Below are positions 23,002 to 32,001 of a DNA stretch of 34,527 nucleotides, in pieces. Source of the stretch: Acidobacteriota bacterium (GTDB taxonomy: Bacteria > Acidobacteriota > Vicinamibacteria > Vicinamibacterales > SCN-69-37). The stretch is taken from the NCBI GenBank assembly GCA_005799825.1, contig SYFT01000082.1, forward strand, positions 1-34,527, written 5' to 3'. How positions within the stretch are numbered: the first letter of the stretch is position 1; the number at the start of each line of letters is the position of its first letter. The position numbers were made by a program, and so were the translations under genes. The notes under the pieces are model-generated. The model ran no database searches. It saw only the letters and a list, made by a program, of their open reading frames with translations, and had not been told where the DNA came from.

Positions 23002-24147
23002 ATGCAGATAGTTCACATCACGCCTCACCTGCCTCCTGACCAAGCGGCAAATGCCATCCTGCCGGCGCAGGCGGGTGAATGGTCGAAGGCGCGGGGGCAT
23101 GAGGTGCGCTACCTGGCGCATCCGCCGGCGCAAGGCGGTGGTGTGGTGGTTCCGGCGGCCGGGCCTGTGGAGTGGGTGCCGCGTCGCGAGGGCGTACCTG
23201 CGCTGTCCAGGCTACTGCGCATAGATGCGGTACAACGCACACAGCACATCAGCAGCCTGCTCGACCGCGTCGCAGGCCAGGCAACCCTCCTCCACCTGCA
23301 CAGCAACGGCCTGCTGGTTGAAGCGGCGGCTCGGTGGGCCACGCGGCATCGTGTGCCGTACGTGCTGACGCTTTACGGTACGGAGATTTGGCACTACCGC
23401 AAAAAGTGGCCGGTCGATTTTTTTACGCGCGCCTACCAGGGCGCCGCTGCGGTCACCTTTTACAGTCAGGGGTTGATGGCCCGGGCGGTGGAACTGGGTC
23501 TCGACCGTTCGAACCTCTCGGTGGTGTACCCAGCCGTGCCGGAGATGTTCGCCGTCCGCGACCAGGCGACGAGGCACGCGTGGCGCGATGCGCTCGGCAT
23601 CCGCGAAGCGCGCCTCATCGTCAACGTCAAACGGCTGCACGAGCTGGCGGGACAGACATACCTGATCGAGGCGTTCGCCAAAGTCCGCCAGGCACGGCAG
23701 GACGTGCGCCTGGTGATCTGCGGCACGGGTTCGCTGCGCGAAAGCCTCGAGTCGCAGGCAGCGGCGCTCGGCATCACCGATGCGGTGACGTTCGCCGGCC
23801 TGGTCAGCAACGACCAGGTGGCTCGCTACACGGCGGCCGCAGACGTCTTCGCGCTGCCTTCCTTGCTTGAAGCGCTCCCTACGGTGGCGGTTGAAGCGCT
23901 GACGTCGGGCGCACCCGTCGTATCGGCCGACCATCCGGGGGGCCTTGAGCTTCAGGAAATCTTCGGCGCCGACGTGGCCGTGGTGCCCAGGAAGGATGCG
24001 GGGCGTTTGGCCACCGCGCTCCTCGATGCGCTGGCCTCGGGCCGGCGCACAAGCCCAACCACCGACGAGGCGCTGGCCCGCCTGTTCAGGCCAGGAGCGA
24101 TTGCCACCCAGTACGAAGCCCTGTACCAGGGCGTTGCGACCCGCTGA
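23002..24147 (+). CDS. GT4-family glycosyltransferase
   Basis: 381 residues from ATG 23002 (GTG 22999 is an adjacent alternative). The N-terminal half begins MQIVHITPHLPPDQAANAIL with a G-x-G-like loop replaced by an AAN stretch, as in several GT4 enzymes. The C-terminal half has the donor-binding signature: LIVNVKRLHELAGQTYLIEA, LVICGTGSLRESLES, VTFAGLVSNDQVARYTAAAD, and ALPSLLEALPTVAVEALTSG containing the E-x7-E motif. GT4 enzymes are retaining transferases using nucleotide sugars in the cytoplasm. It follows the deacetylase by 8 bases and ends the second glycan operon. Donor and acceptor are unknown. Confidence 0.92.
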   Translation: MQIVHITPHLPPDQAANAILPAQAGEWSKARGHEVRYLAHPPAQGGGVVVPAAGPVEWVPRREGVPALSRLLRIDAVQRTQHISSLLDRVAGQATLLHLHSNGLLVEAAARWATRHRVPYVLTLYGTEIWHYRKKWPVDFFTRAYQGAAAVTFYSQGLMARAVELGLDRSNLSVVYPAVPEMFAVRDQATRHAWRDALGIREARLIVNVKRLHELAGQTYLIEAFAKVRQARQDVRLVICGTGSLRESLESQAAALGITDAVTFAGLVSNDQVARYTAAADVFALPSLLEALPTVAVEALTSGAPVVSADHPGGLELQEIFGADVAVVPRKDAGRLATALLDALASGRRTSPTTDEALARLFRPGAIATQYEALYQGVATR

Positions 24148-24161
24148 TACACTCTGAAGTC

Positions 24162-24617
24162 ATGACACTAGTGACCACGGTGACCCAGCACATCGCCGAC
24201 GCCATGCGCCAGCGCGATCAGGCGTTGCTGGGGCCCTTGCGCATGCTCAAGGCCGCCCTGATGAACCGGGAAGTCGAAAAAAGCCGGGCCCTGGACGATG
24301 CGGAGTCGCTGCAGGTGGTGCAGCAGCTCGTGAAGCAGCGGCGCGACTCGGTGGAGCAGTTCCGTGCGGGCGGACGCCCTGAACTGGCCGACAAGGAACA
24401 GGCCGAGATCACGTTCCTGGAACGGTATCTGCCCCCTGCCGCAGACCCAGCGGTCGTGGCTGCGGCCATCGACGCCGCGATTATCGCCGTCGGCGCCACG
24501 TCCATAAAGGACATGGGGAAGGTCATCAAAGCCGTGACGACCGCGATGGCTGGCGTGACGGTGGACGGCAAAGCGGTGGCCGATGCTGTCAAGGCCAGAT
24601 TGGCTCCACCGGTCTAA
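24162..24617 (+). CDS. yqeY: YqeY/GatB-domain protein
   Basis: 151 residues, the usual length for YqeY. The start VTTVTQHIADAMRQRDQALL, the motif LRMLKAALMNREVEKSRALD, the E-Q-F-x-x-G-G-R-x-E-L-A-D-K-E segment and the closing DGKAVADAVKARL are characteristic. The family shares the C-terminal tRNA-binding fold of the GatB/GatE amidotransferase subunits; a role in tRNA-linked metabolism is assumed but not established. It lies 14 bases after the GT4 gene, so it may be co-transcribed, though it has no evident link to glycans. Confidence 0.93.
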   Translation: MTLVTTVTQHIADAMRQRDQALLGPLRMLKAALMNREVEKSRALDDAESLQVVQQLVKQRRDSVEQFRAGGRPELADKEQAEITFLERYLPPAADPAVVAAAIDAAIIAVGATSIKDMGKVIKAVTTAMAGVTVDGKAVADAVKARLAPPV

Positions 24618-24721
24618 CCCGTGGGTTCCCCCGTTCGTAAGAATGCTTGCCACACTTATTTCACGAGTCAGCCGTCTAACCTCATTGGAAGGCACGCAAG
24701 TGTCTCTCATCCATCCTCCGG

Positions 24722-24761
24722 GCAGGGGCCTCAATCGCAGGGGTTGAGGTCCCTGCTCTTT
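24722..24761 (+). terminator. Long hairpin with short T tract just before murJ
   Basis: Arms 24722-24734 and 24744-24756 pair over 13 positions including one G-U, with a nine-base loop TCGCAGGGG, and are followed by TCTTT. It can terminate the upstream glycan/yqeY transcript, but it ends only 23 bases before the murJ start. No strong promoter was seen between it and murJ, so either murJ is transcribed from upstream through a leaky terminator or attenuator, or the hairpin ends a short RNA from the 24618-24760 gap. Confidence 0.6.
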
Positions 24762-24783
24762 GTGCCGGCCCCTTCCCCACCCC

Positions 24784-26424
24784 ATGTCTGAGCGGCTAGC
24801 CAAATCAGCTGGAACGGTTGGCCTGGCGGTGATGATCAGCCGCATCCTCGGGCTCGTTCGGGACCAGGTCATGGCCGCGTTTTTTGGCACGGGGATGGCG
24901 CACGACGCGTTCAACATCGCGATGCGCGTGCCCAGCCTGGTACGCGACCTATTTGCCGAAGGCGCGATGAGCGCGGCATTCATCCCGACCTTTACGCGTT
25001 ACTGGAAAGAGCACGGGCAGGCCGCCGCCTGGCGTCTGGGCAACCTCGTCCTCAACGCGCTGATGGTGGTGACCGGCACGCTAGTCATCGCGGGGATGAT
25101 TTTCGCCGAGCCCCTCCTGAGTCTGCTCCCGAAGGAGTTCTCGGGGTCAGGCGGCCAGGACCTCCTGACCCTGACCGTGACACTCACACGGGTCGTGCTG
25201 CCATTTCTACTGCTCGTGGCCGTGGCCGTGGCGCTCAGCGGGATGCTCAACTCGCTGCGTCGGTTTTTTGTGCCGGCCATGTCACCCGCCATCTACAACG
25301 TCGGGGTGATCTTCAGCGCCATCACCATCATCCCGGTGTGCAATGCCCTTGGTTGGAATCCCATCTTCGGCATCGCCATAGGCACACTGATCGGCGGACT
25401 CGGACAGATCGTATTCCAGCTGCCGCTCCTGCGGCGCGAGGGATTCCGGTACGAACCCGTCCTCAGCTTTCGCGACCCGGGCCTGCGCGAGATTCTGCTG
25501 CTGATGGGACCGGGCACGCTGGGACTTGCGGCGTCACAGGTGAACCTTATCGTGAACACCTATCTGGCGGTTGGCGAGGGCGAGGGTGCGGTCACAGCGC
25601 TGCAGCTTGCGTTTCGGCTGATGTATCTGCCGATCGGTCTCTTCGGCGTCTCGGTGGCTACGGCTGCCATTCCCGAGATCACCCGGCAGGTGAATGCCGG
25701 TGCACTCGGCGACGTCCGCCGCACGGTGTCGAGCAGCATCCGCATGATGCTGACGTTGAGTGTGCCGGCCACCATCGGACTGATGGCGCTGTCAGGCCCC
25801 ATTGTCGAACTGATCTTCGAGCGCGGTCAGTTTACAACCGAAAGCACCCGCATGACAGCGCTTGCACTGCTGTGCTACGCGCCGGGCCTGATCGGATATT
25901 CGGCCGTCAAGATCGCGTCGCCCACGTTTTACGCGCTCAAGGACGCACGCATTCCGGTGCTGGTGAGCGTGTCCACCATCGCCTTGAACCTAGTCCTCAA
26001 TCTCGCGCTCGTGCGCGTGCTCGGCTTCCAGGGGCTCGCGCTCGGCACGGCCATCGCAGCACTCTTCAACTCGGGCGTACTGATGTACTTGTTATCGCGG
26101 CGGATCGATGGCGTCGAAGGCGGCCGCGTCATGGTGTCGTTCGTCAAGCTTTTGGTGGCATCGCTCGCGATGGGCGCGGCAGCCGTGGTGACGGAAGCCT
26201 GGCTTGACGCGACGCTTCCGCCGCTGGACCATCTAGTCGCTTGGCTGCCAGGCGATGTCATGGCTGCAAACGCGCGGACGTTGCGTACGGGCGTACGCGT
26301 CGGTGCCGCGATCGGCGTCGGCCTCGCAATACTCGCGCTTGCGGCCACCGCCCTTCGGCTGCATGAACTCACGAGCGTGCGCACACGAATCATGGCGCGG
26401 CTGCGCCGTACGAAAGAGCAATAA
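24784..26424 (+). CDS. murJ: Lipid II flippase MurJ
   Basis: 546 residues from ATG 24784, where the conserved start ERLAKSAGTVGLAVMISRIL then GLVRDQVMAAFFG begins. AHDAFNIAMRVPSLVRDLFA then EGAMSAAFIPTF is the diagnostic MurJ/MviN segment, carrying the Arg and the E-G-A motif of helix 2. About 14 membrane helices cover the length, typical for the family. MurJ flips undecaprenyl-pyrophosphate-MurNAc-pentapeptide-GlcNAc across the inner membrane for peptidoglycan synthesis. The rhomboid gene starts at the very next base after its stop. Upstream stands a hairpin that may control it. Confidence 0.96.
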   Translation: MSERLAKSAGTVGLAVMISRILGLVRDQVMAAFFGTGMAHDAFNIAMRVPSLVRDLFAEGAMSAAFIPTFTRYWKEHGQAAAWRLGNLVLNALMVVTGTLVIAGMIFAEPLLSLLPKEFSGSGGQDLLTLTVTLTRVVLPFLLLVAVAVALSGMLNSLRRFFVPAMSPAIYNVGVIFSAITIIPVCNALGWNPIFGIAIGTLIGGLGQIVFQLPLLRREGFRYEPVLSFRDPGLREILLLMGPGTLGLAASQVNLIVNTYLAVGEGEGAVTALQLAFRLMYLPIGLFGVSVATAAIPEITRQVNAGALGDVRRTVSSSIRMMLTLSVPATIGLMALSGPIVELIFERGQFTTESTRMTALALLCYAPGLIGYSAVKIASPTFYALKDARIPVLVSVSTIALNLVLNLALVRVLGFQGLALGTAIAALFNSGVLMYLLSRRIDGVEGGRVMVSFVKLLVASLAMGAAAVVTEAWLDATLPPLDHLVAWLPGDVMAANARTLRTGVRVGAAIGVGLAILALAATALRLHELTSVRTRIMARLRRTKEQ

Positions 26425-27123
26425 ATGAGCCGATTTGCCCAAGGACAATCACACGTGAGTTTCGGGCCCGGTCCCATGACCCCGGCCGTCCAAGCCATCG
26501 TCATCGCCAACATCGTGGTGTTCGTGGTGATGATGGTGGCGCGGACGCTGGTGATTGATCTGTTCGGCCTGACGCCAGAGGCGGTGCTGACGCAGGGACG
26601 GGTTTGGCAACCGGTGACGTATCTGTTCCTGCACACCGACGTATTTCACATCCTGTTCAATATGCTCTCGGTCTGGATGTTCGGCGTGGATCTGGAGCGA
26701 CGCTGGGGCACGCAGTCGTTCGTGAAGTACTACGCCGTGACGGGCGTCGGCGCCGGCCTGTGCTCGTTGCTGATATCGCTCCTGCCGTTTGGCGGCGCTT
26801 CGTATAACATCCCGACGATCGGCGCGTCAGGCGCGGTCTACGGCCTGCTGATGGCCTGGGGGATCATCTTCCCGCAGCGCACCATCCTGTTCCTGGGCAT
26901 CTTCCCGCTCACCGCTCGCGTCTTCGTGCTCATCATGGGCGCCATCGCCTTCACCCAGACTCTGGGCCAGAGCGGCGGGTCCACGGTGTCGCACGTGGCG
27001 CACCTGGGCGGAATGATCGCCGGTTACTGGTATTTAAAAACGCCAGTTCGTCGCTCGCCGCTGCGCCAGCCGCCGGGCCCGCCAAAACCGTCCAACCCGG
27101 CCCAACTGCGGCGCGTGCATTAG
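26425..27123 (+). CDS. Rhomboid-family intramembrane serine protease
   Basis: 232 residues, six hydrophobic helices. The catalytic dyad is present: Ser135 in [10 protein letters not shown] and His193 in [13 protein letters not shown]. The helix-2 motif H-x-x-x-N (FHILFNM, His75, Asn79) that lines the oxyanion hole is intact. The L1 loop contains ERRWGTQSF with the usual W-R/G-like pattern. The enzyme should cut membrane-protein substrates within or near their transmembrane helices in the inner membrane. The start abuts the murJ stop, so both are made from one mRNA. The basic, Pro-rich C-terminal tail of about 25 residues is cytoplasmic and without known function. Confidence 0.94.
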   Translation: MSRFAQGQSHVSFGPGPMTPAVQAIVIANIVVFVVMMVARTLVIDLFGLTPEAVLTQGRVWQPVTYLFLHTDVFHILFNMLSVWMFGVDLERRWGTQSFVKYYAVTGVGAGLCSLLISLLPFGGASYNIPTIGASGAVYGLLMAWGIIFPQRTILFLGIFPLTARVFVLIMGAIAFTQTLGQSGGSTVSHVAHLGGMIAGYWYLKTPVRRSPLRQPPGPPKPSNPAQLRRVH

Positions 27124-27161
27124 CGTCAGGTCCGCATCCAGAACGATATAATCAGAGGCCC

Positions 27162-29282
27162 ATGAAGTCAGCAGACGCCACCGGCACTGCCGCCACGTTC
27201 GAAGGTCTCACGCGCGCTGATCTCCTGCAGGCGTACAGAACCATGCTGACCTCGCGCCGGATCGATGACAAGGAGATCCAGCTCAAGAATCAGAGCCTGA
27301 TGTTTTTCCAGATCAGCGGCGCCGGTCACGAGGCCATCATGGCGGCCACCGGCATGCAGATGAAGCCGGGGCACGACTGGTTTTATCCCTACTATCGCGA
27401 TCGCGCGCTCTGCCTGGCGATTGGCATGACGCCATTTGAGATGTTTCTGAGCGGCGTTGGCGCGGCAGCGGACCCGAATAGCGCGGGCCGGCAGATGCCC
27501 TCGCACTGGGGACACAAAGCCCTCAATATCGTGTCGCAATCCAGCCCCACCGGCACCCAGTGCCTACAGGCCGTGGGATGCGCCGAAGCCGGTCGCCTCT
27601 ACGAGCGCCTGACCGATATTCCTGGGCGGGAGCACAAGTTCCAGAAGGACGAAGTCGTCTACGTCTCTCTCGGCGACGGCACGGTCAGCGAAGGCGAATT
27701 CTGGGAGTCGCTCAACGCCGCCTGTGTGGGCAAGCTGCCTGTACTCTTCATGATCGAAGACAACGGCTACGCCATTTCGGTGCCGGTCAAAGTGCAGACG
27801 GCCGGCGGCGACATGTCGAAGCTCGTCGACACCTGGCCGGACCTCAAGGTCCTGCGGTGCGACGGCACCGACTTCCTCGAAAGTTACCGCACCGCGGCCG
27901 AAGCCCTCGCTTGGTGCCGGGATCGCAAGGGCCCGGCACTGGTGCACGCGAAAGTGGTGCGGCCGTACTCGCACTCGTTGTCAGACGATGAGAAGTTATA
28001 CAAGACGCCGGCGGAGCGAACGGATGAAGCGAGGCGAAATCCGATCACGAAGATGGCGGCGTGGCTGAAGGCCGAAGGCTTGGCGACCGACGCCGACCTG
28101 GCCGAGATCGCGAAGGCCGTCGATGCAGAAGTCAACGAAGCCGCCGACGCGGCGCTCAAGTCACCGAAGCCCGCCAAAGACACGGCGGGCTTCTACGTGT
28201 ATTCACCCGATGTGGACCCGTCGAGCGCCGACTTCGACAGTCCGGCGGAAACCGGTGCCAAGCCAGACACCATGGTGGCAGCCATCAACCACACCATGAG
28301 GGACGAAATGGCGCGCAACCCGCGCATCGTCATGTTCGGCGAGGACGTGGCGGATGCCACTGACGAAGCTAAACTTTCCGAAGTGCAGGGCAAGGGTGGG
28401 GTGTTCAAGGTGACGCACGGCCTGCAGAAGGCCTACGGCGGCACGCGGGTGTTCAACTCGCCGCTGGCCGAAGCCAACATCATCGGCCGGGCCATCGGCA
28501 TGGCCACGCGCGGCATCAAGCCGGTGGTGGAGATTCAGTTCTTCGACTACATCTGGCCGGCGATGATGCAACTGCGCAACGAGATGTCGATGATGCGGTA
28601 TCGGTCGGGCAATTTTTTTTCGTGCCCGATGGTAGTGCGCACGGCCATAGGCGGTTACCTGCGTGGCGGTGCGCCGTATCACAGTCAGTCGGGCGAGAGC
28701 ATCTTCGCGCATTGTCCCGGCATTCGCATTGCGTATCCGTCGAACGCGCACGACGCGGCCGGACTGTTGCGCACGGCCATTCGTTGCGATGACCCAGTGC
28801 TGTTCCTGGAACACAAACACCTGTATCGCCAGACGTACAACAAGGGCGGATACACGGGTCCCGAGCACATGACTCCGTTCGGCAAGGCGGCCATCACACG
28901 CGAAGGCACGGATGTAACGGTGGTCACCTGGGGCGCGCTTGTGCAGCGCTCGCTGCTCGCCGCACAGCAGGCAGCAAAAGACGATATCAGTGTACAGGTG
29001 ATCGACCTGCGCACGATCATGCCGTATGACTGGGACACAATTGCGACTGCGGTGCAGCAGACCAATCGCCTGGTCATCGCCCACGAGGATCAATTCACCT
29101 GCGGCTTCGGCGCCGAGCTTGCCGCCCGCGCCGTCAGCGACCTGTTTGCGTATCTCGACGCGCCCGTTGCGCGAGTGGCGGCCATGGACAATCCAGTCGC
29201 CTACGCGCCCAACCTTGAGGAGGTCATTCTTCCTGGGTCGGCGGATGTTCTCGCGGCCATTCTCGCGACCGCTGGCTACTGA
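27162..29282 (+). CDS. 2-oxoacid dehydrogenase E1, fused alpha and beta subunits
   Basis: 706 residues in one frame. Residues 1 to about 335 are an E1-alpha subunit: [26 protein letters not shown], and the thiamin-diphosphate motif [15 protein letters not shown] (from 171) ending at [10 protein letters not shown] (Asn201). A Lys/Ala/Glu-rich linker (about 315-370) leads into E1-beta: [48 protein letters not shown], and the C-terminal [20 protein letters not shown]. The sequence is most like the branched-chain 2-oxoacid dehydrogenase type, so it should decarboxylate a 2-oxoacid and pass the acyl group to an E2 lipoyl enzyme, which is not in the window. Fused E1 proteins are known in several phyla. 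Substrate preference is inferred. Confidence 0.92.
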   Translation: MKSADATGTAATFEGLTRADLLQAYRTMLTSRRIDDKEIQLKNQSLMFFQISGAGHEAIMAATGMQMKPGHDWFYPYYRDRALCLAIGMTPFEMFLSGVGAAADPNSAGRQMPSHWGHKALNIVSQSSPTGTQCLQAVGCAEAGRLYERLTDIPGREHKFQKDEVVYVSLGDGTVSEGEFWESLNAACVGKLPVLFMIEDNGYAISVPVKVQTAGGDMSKLVDTWPDLKVLRCDGTDFLESYRTAAEALAWCRDRKGPALVHAKVVRPYSHSLSDDEKLYKTPAERTDEARRNPITKMAAWLKAEGLATDADLAEIAKAVDAEVNEAADAALKSPKPAKDTAGFYVYSPDVDPSSADFDSPAETGAKPDTMVAAINHTMRDEMARNPRIVMFGEDVADATDEAKLSEVQGKGGVFKVTHGLQKAYGGTRVFNSPLAEANIIGRAIGMATRGIKPVVEIQFFDYIWPAMMQLRNEMSMMRYRSGNFFSCPMVVRTAIGGYLRGGAPYHSQSGESIFAHCPGIRIAYPSNAHDAAGLLRTAIRCDDPVLFLEHKHLYRQTYNKGGYTGPEHMTPFGKAAITREGTDVTVVTWGALVQRSLLAAQQAAKDDISVQVIDLRTIMPYDWDTIATAVQQTNRLVIAHEDQFTCGFGAELAARAVSDLFAYLDAPVARVAAMDNPVAYAPNLEEVILPGSADVLAAILATAGY

Positions 29283-30300
29283 CGCGGCCTTCGCGCTCGC
29301 GAGCGTTCTGCTCGGCGCGGCAGCGCTGTCCGCGCAGTCCAGCCCGTCCGTAGAGCGGCTGAGGGCGGCGAGTAGCCTGCCCACGGAAATGTGCGGCCGG
29401 TTCCGCGAGCCAACGAGCTTCGTCCAGACGACTGCGGGCCAATACCTGATCCTGGACCGGCGCGACCACACGGTGTTCAGCGTGGACAAGGCGCGCACGC
29501 GTGTGACCACGCTGATGAAGGCGGGGAGGGAAAAAGGGAACGTCCTGCAGCCGGGCATGCTGAGCCTGTCGAAAGACGATGTGTTTGCGGTGTCGGATGC
29601 GCCGTCCGGACAGGAACGTGTGCAGATGTTCTTCGACAACGCAACGCCGCTCGGAGCGTTCCTGCTGCCCGGCATCACAGCACCGCGGCTGACGACGGGG
29701 CCGCTGATTCTGAACGGTACAGGGTCGATGCACTTCACCGGCAAGACGCTCCTGATCAACGCGCCCGACTCCGGCGCGTTGGTGTCGGTGCTGAATCTGG
29801 AGGGTCACGTCATCCGTCAGATCGGCACGCTGCGGGCGACTGGCCATGAATCCGACAATGCCCTGCACCTCGTCCTGAACGTCGGCCTGCCCTTGCAGAC
29901 CTCGGATGGCGGCGTGATCTTTGTGTTTCAGACGGGCGTGCCGATGTTCCGCAAGTACGCAGCCGACGGCCGTCTCGAGTTCGAGCGGCACATTGAAGGC
30001 ACGGTGCTCGACGGCTACGTGCAGACGCTGCCGACGATGTGGCCGACACGCAAGATCGGGGACGGTACTTACCCCATGGTGCCGCCCGTGATTCGCACCG
30101 CCGCCCTGTCACCTGCTGGCGATCTGTGGGTGAGCCTCGTGGCGCCGCTCACCTTTGTCTACAACGCGGCCGGAGACAAGACACGAACGGTGGTCTTCGA
30201 CGCTACTGGCGCGTTCTCGCCCATCAGTCTCTTCTTCAGTCGCGCATCTGGAACGGTGCGGCTGCTTGCCATGCCAGGCTGCTACGAATTCACGCCTTGA
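29245..30300 (+). CDS. Exported beta-propeller-like protein of unknown function
   Basis: 351 residues from ATG 29245, which overlaps the end of the E1 gene by 38 bases and yields a signal peptide ([20 protein letters not shown] then QSS). Repeated short segments with a hydrophobic strand, a turn and an aromatic residue ([80 protein letters not shown]) indicate a six-bladed, NHL/TolB-like propeller. No catalytic motif was recognised. It should act in the periplasm or outside. It is convergent with the acyl-CoA ligase gene. The reading frame has no frameshift signal. Confidence 0.75.
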   Translation: MFSRPFSRPLATDAAFALASVLLGAAALSAQSSPSVERLRAASSLPTEMCGRFREPTSFVQTTAGQYLILDRRDHTVFSVDKARTRVTTLMKAGREKGNVLQPGMLSLSKDDVFAVSDAPSGQERVQMFFDNATPLGAFLLPGITAPRLTTGPLILNGTGSMHFTGKTLLINAPDSGALVSVLNLEGHVIRQIGTLRATGHESDNALHLVLNVGLPLQTSDGGVIFVFQTGVPMFRKYAADGRLEFERHIEGTVLDGYVQTLPTMWPTRKIGDGTYPMVPPVIRTAALSPAGDLWVSLVAPLTFVYNAAGDKTRTVVFDATGAFSPISLFFSRASGTVRLLAMPGCYEFTP

Positions 30301-30308
30301 GGGCGAGC

Positions 30309-30332
30309 CTCGGCCTTGAGAACCGGGCCGAG
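30309..30332. terminator. Weak hairpin between convergent genes
   Basis: CTCGGCC, a ten-base loop and GGCCGAG form a perfect seven-base stem just after the propeller gene stop. No T tract follows on either strand, so it is only a candidate terminator. Confidence 0.3.
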
Positions 30333-30336
30333 CTAC

Positions 30337-30354
30337 GTACGGAAGGTACGGAAG
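30337..30354. repeat. Tandem GTACGGAAG repeat
   Basis: Two exact head-to-tail copies of GTACGGAAG stand in the gap between convergent genes. It belongs to the same kind of short slipped-repeat spacer seen at 20854-20918 and 22911-22990. Confidence 0.5.
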
Positions 30355-30385
30355 GATATCGCACTTCGAGGAGAGCCAGGCCGCC

Positions 30386-31966
30386 CTACGAGGCGCGCAG
30401 GGCCCGCTTGAACACCTTGCCGGTCGGTCCCAACGGCAGTGATTCGCGGATCTCAACTGTCCGAGGATACTTGTAGGCCGCGAGCTGTGCCTTACTCCAC
30501 GCGATGAGCTCGTCAGGCGCGAGCGTCGCGCCTGGCTTCAGCACAGCGAAGGCTTTGATTTCTTCGCCGAGGCGGTCGTCGGGCACGCCGATGACGGCGG
30601 CCACAGCCACGGCCGGGTGCGTCATCAGCACTTCCTCAATCTCGCGCGGATACACGTTCATGCCGCCGCGCAGCACCATGTCCTTCTTGCGGTCCACGAT
30701 CGAGACGTAGCCGTCGCTGTCAATGATGCCGATGTCGCCGGTGTGGAACCAGCCACCCTTGAACGCCTCGGCGGTTTCGTCCGGGCGTTTGTAGTAGCCC
30801 TTCATGACGTTGTGGCCGCGGATGACGACCTCGCCGCGTTCGCCTGATGGCACCGGTTGGTCGCTATCGTCCACCACCTGCACTTCACAACCAAAGATCG
30901 GCAAGCCGACCGTGCCCGGCTTGGACGGCAGCTGCACCTGATTGAAGCACGCCACCGGTGATGTCTCCGAAAGGCCGTAACCTTCGAGCACGCGCACGGA
31001 AAACGTCTTTTGAAAGTCCTCGAGCACCGCCACCGGCATGGGCGCGCCACCCGACACGCAGAGCTTCATCTCGCGCGCAATCCCTGTCACATCGGCGCCG
31101 GACTGGCGAACCAGTTGCAGCAGAGCCCAGTACATCGCGGGCACCCCAATCCAGAAATTGATGCGTTCCTCCATCATCATCTTCAGGGCGGCGGCCGGGT
31201 CAAATCGCGGCAGCAGCACAAGCGTGCCGCCGCTCGAGATTCCTGCGTTCATCTGCGCAGTCTGGCCGGTGGAATGAAACAGCGGAAGCGTGACGAGGTA
31301 GCGGTTCGTAGCCTCTGGGCCGCTGTTGAGCAGTGGCGTGTACATGTCGCGCGAGGCCATCGCATTCACGGTCATGTTGAGATGCGTGAGTTCGGCCGCC
31401 TTCGGCTGGCCGGTGGTGCCCGACGTGAAGAGCATCACGGCCGTGTCGTCAGGCGCGGACGCATGCGTGAGGCACGCCGGTGGCTGCCCATGCATCAACT
31501 GGCCCAGGGTCATCGCGCGTTCCACGGTGGGCGGCGCTGCGGGGTTCGCCGTCATCACCACGAGGTGCGCGCACGACTCCACGCCATCGCAGGCCTCGCG
31601 CGCCATCGCCGCCATGGGCAGTTCGGCCGTGCCTTCAAAGACCAGAAGCGCCTTCGCATCCGACTCCTTTAGGTGGAAGGCGATTTCGCGCGGCTTCAGC
31701 AGCACATTGAGCGGCACCACGACTCCGCCCATTTTGAGGATGCCGTAATAGGCGATGGGAAAGTACGGCAGGTTCGGACACGAGAGCGCTACGTGGTCGC
31801 CTGGTTGCAGTCCCAGCTTTCGCAGTCCCCCGGCCACCTGGCAGGCCATCGCATTCAGCTGCTTATACGTGAAGCGCGTGGTCCCCATCACCACGGCCTC
31901 GCGTGCCGGCGTCAGCTTCGCCTGATGGTCAAGCAAATGCGCAAGATTCAGTGTCGTGGCGTTCAT
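30386..31966 (-). CDS. Long-chain fatty acid-CoA ligase (AMP-binding, FadD-like)
   Basis: 526 residues. The adenylate-forming signature LFTSGTTGQPKAAEL (about 170-183, Lys179) and the second core LEGYGLSETSP are present, then GGWFHTGDIGIIDSDGYVSI, and the hinge/A8 segment VDRKKDMVLRGGMNVYPREI. The catalytic A10 lysine lies in PLGPTGKVFKRAL near the C-terminus. The architecture activates a carboxylic acid to an acyl-AMP and then an acyl-CoA in the cytoplasm; sequence pattern favours medium- or long-chain fatty acids. It is downstream of the Rieske and cytochrome b genes on the same strand with a 35-base gap, so co-transcription is possible without a clear functional link. Confidence 0.92.
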   Translation of the reverse strand: MNATTLNLAHLLDHQAKLTPAREAVVMGTTRFTYKQLNAMACQVAGGLRKLGLQPGDHVALSCPNLPYFPIAYYGILKMGGVVVPLNVLLKPREIAFHLKESDAKALLVFEGTAELPMAAMAREACDGVESCAHLVVMTANPAAPPTVERAMTLGQLMHGQPPACLTHASAPDDTAVMLFTSGTTGQPKAAELTHLNMTVNAMASRDMYTPLLNSGPEATNRYLVTLPLFHSTGQTAQMNAGISSGGTLVLLPRFDPAAALKMMMEERINFWIGVPAMYWALLQLVRQSGADVTGIAREMKLCVSGGAPMPVAVLEDFQKTFSVRVLEGYGLSETSPVACFNQVQLPSKPGTVGLPIFGCEVQVVDDSDQPVPSGERGEVVIRGHNVMKGYYKRPDETAEAFKGGWFHTGDIGIIDSDGYVSIVDRKKDMVLRGGMNVYPREIEEVLMTHPAVAVAAVIGVPDDRLGEEIKAFAVLKPGATLAPDELIAWSKAQLAAYKYPRTVEIRESLPLGPTGKVFKRALRAS

Positions 31967-32001
31967 CTCCGCATCTCCCCAGTTCCCAACTTCCCCAATG
32001 C
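31967..32001. repeat. CCAGTTCCCAAC-type slipped-repeat spacer
   Basis: The 35-base gap between the acyl-CoA ligase start and the cytochrome b stop repeats AGTTCC-like units with variable spacers (continuing as AAGTTCC across the cytochrome stop). The 12-mer CCAGTTCCCAAC at 31979-31990 is identical to 22979-22990. Confidence 0.5.

Noticed and set aside
24612-24630. AACCC-GT-GGGTT palindrome after yqeY
   Set aside because: The loop would be two bases, too short for a hairpin, and no T tract follows; the hairpin at 24722 is the better terminator.
28203-29759. Long minus-strand open frame opposite the E1 dehydrogenase (518 codons)
   Set aside because: It lies antisense to a gene with clear motifs, is rich in Arg, His and Ala as expected from GC-driven shadow frames, and shows no family motif.
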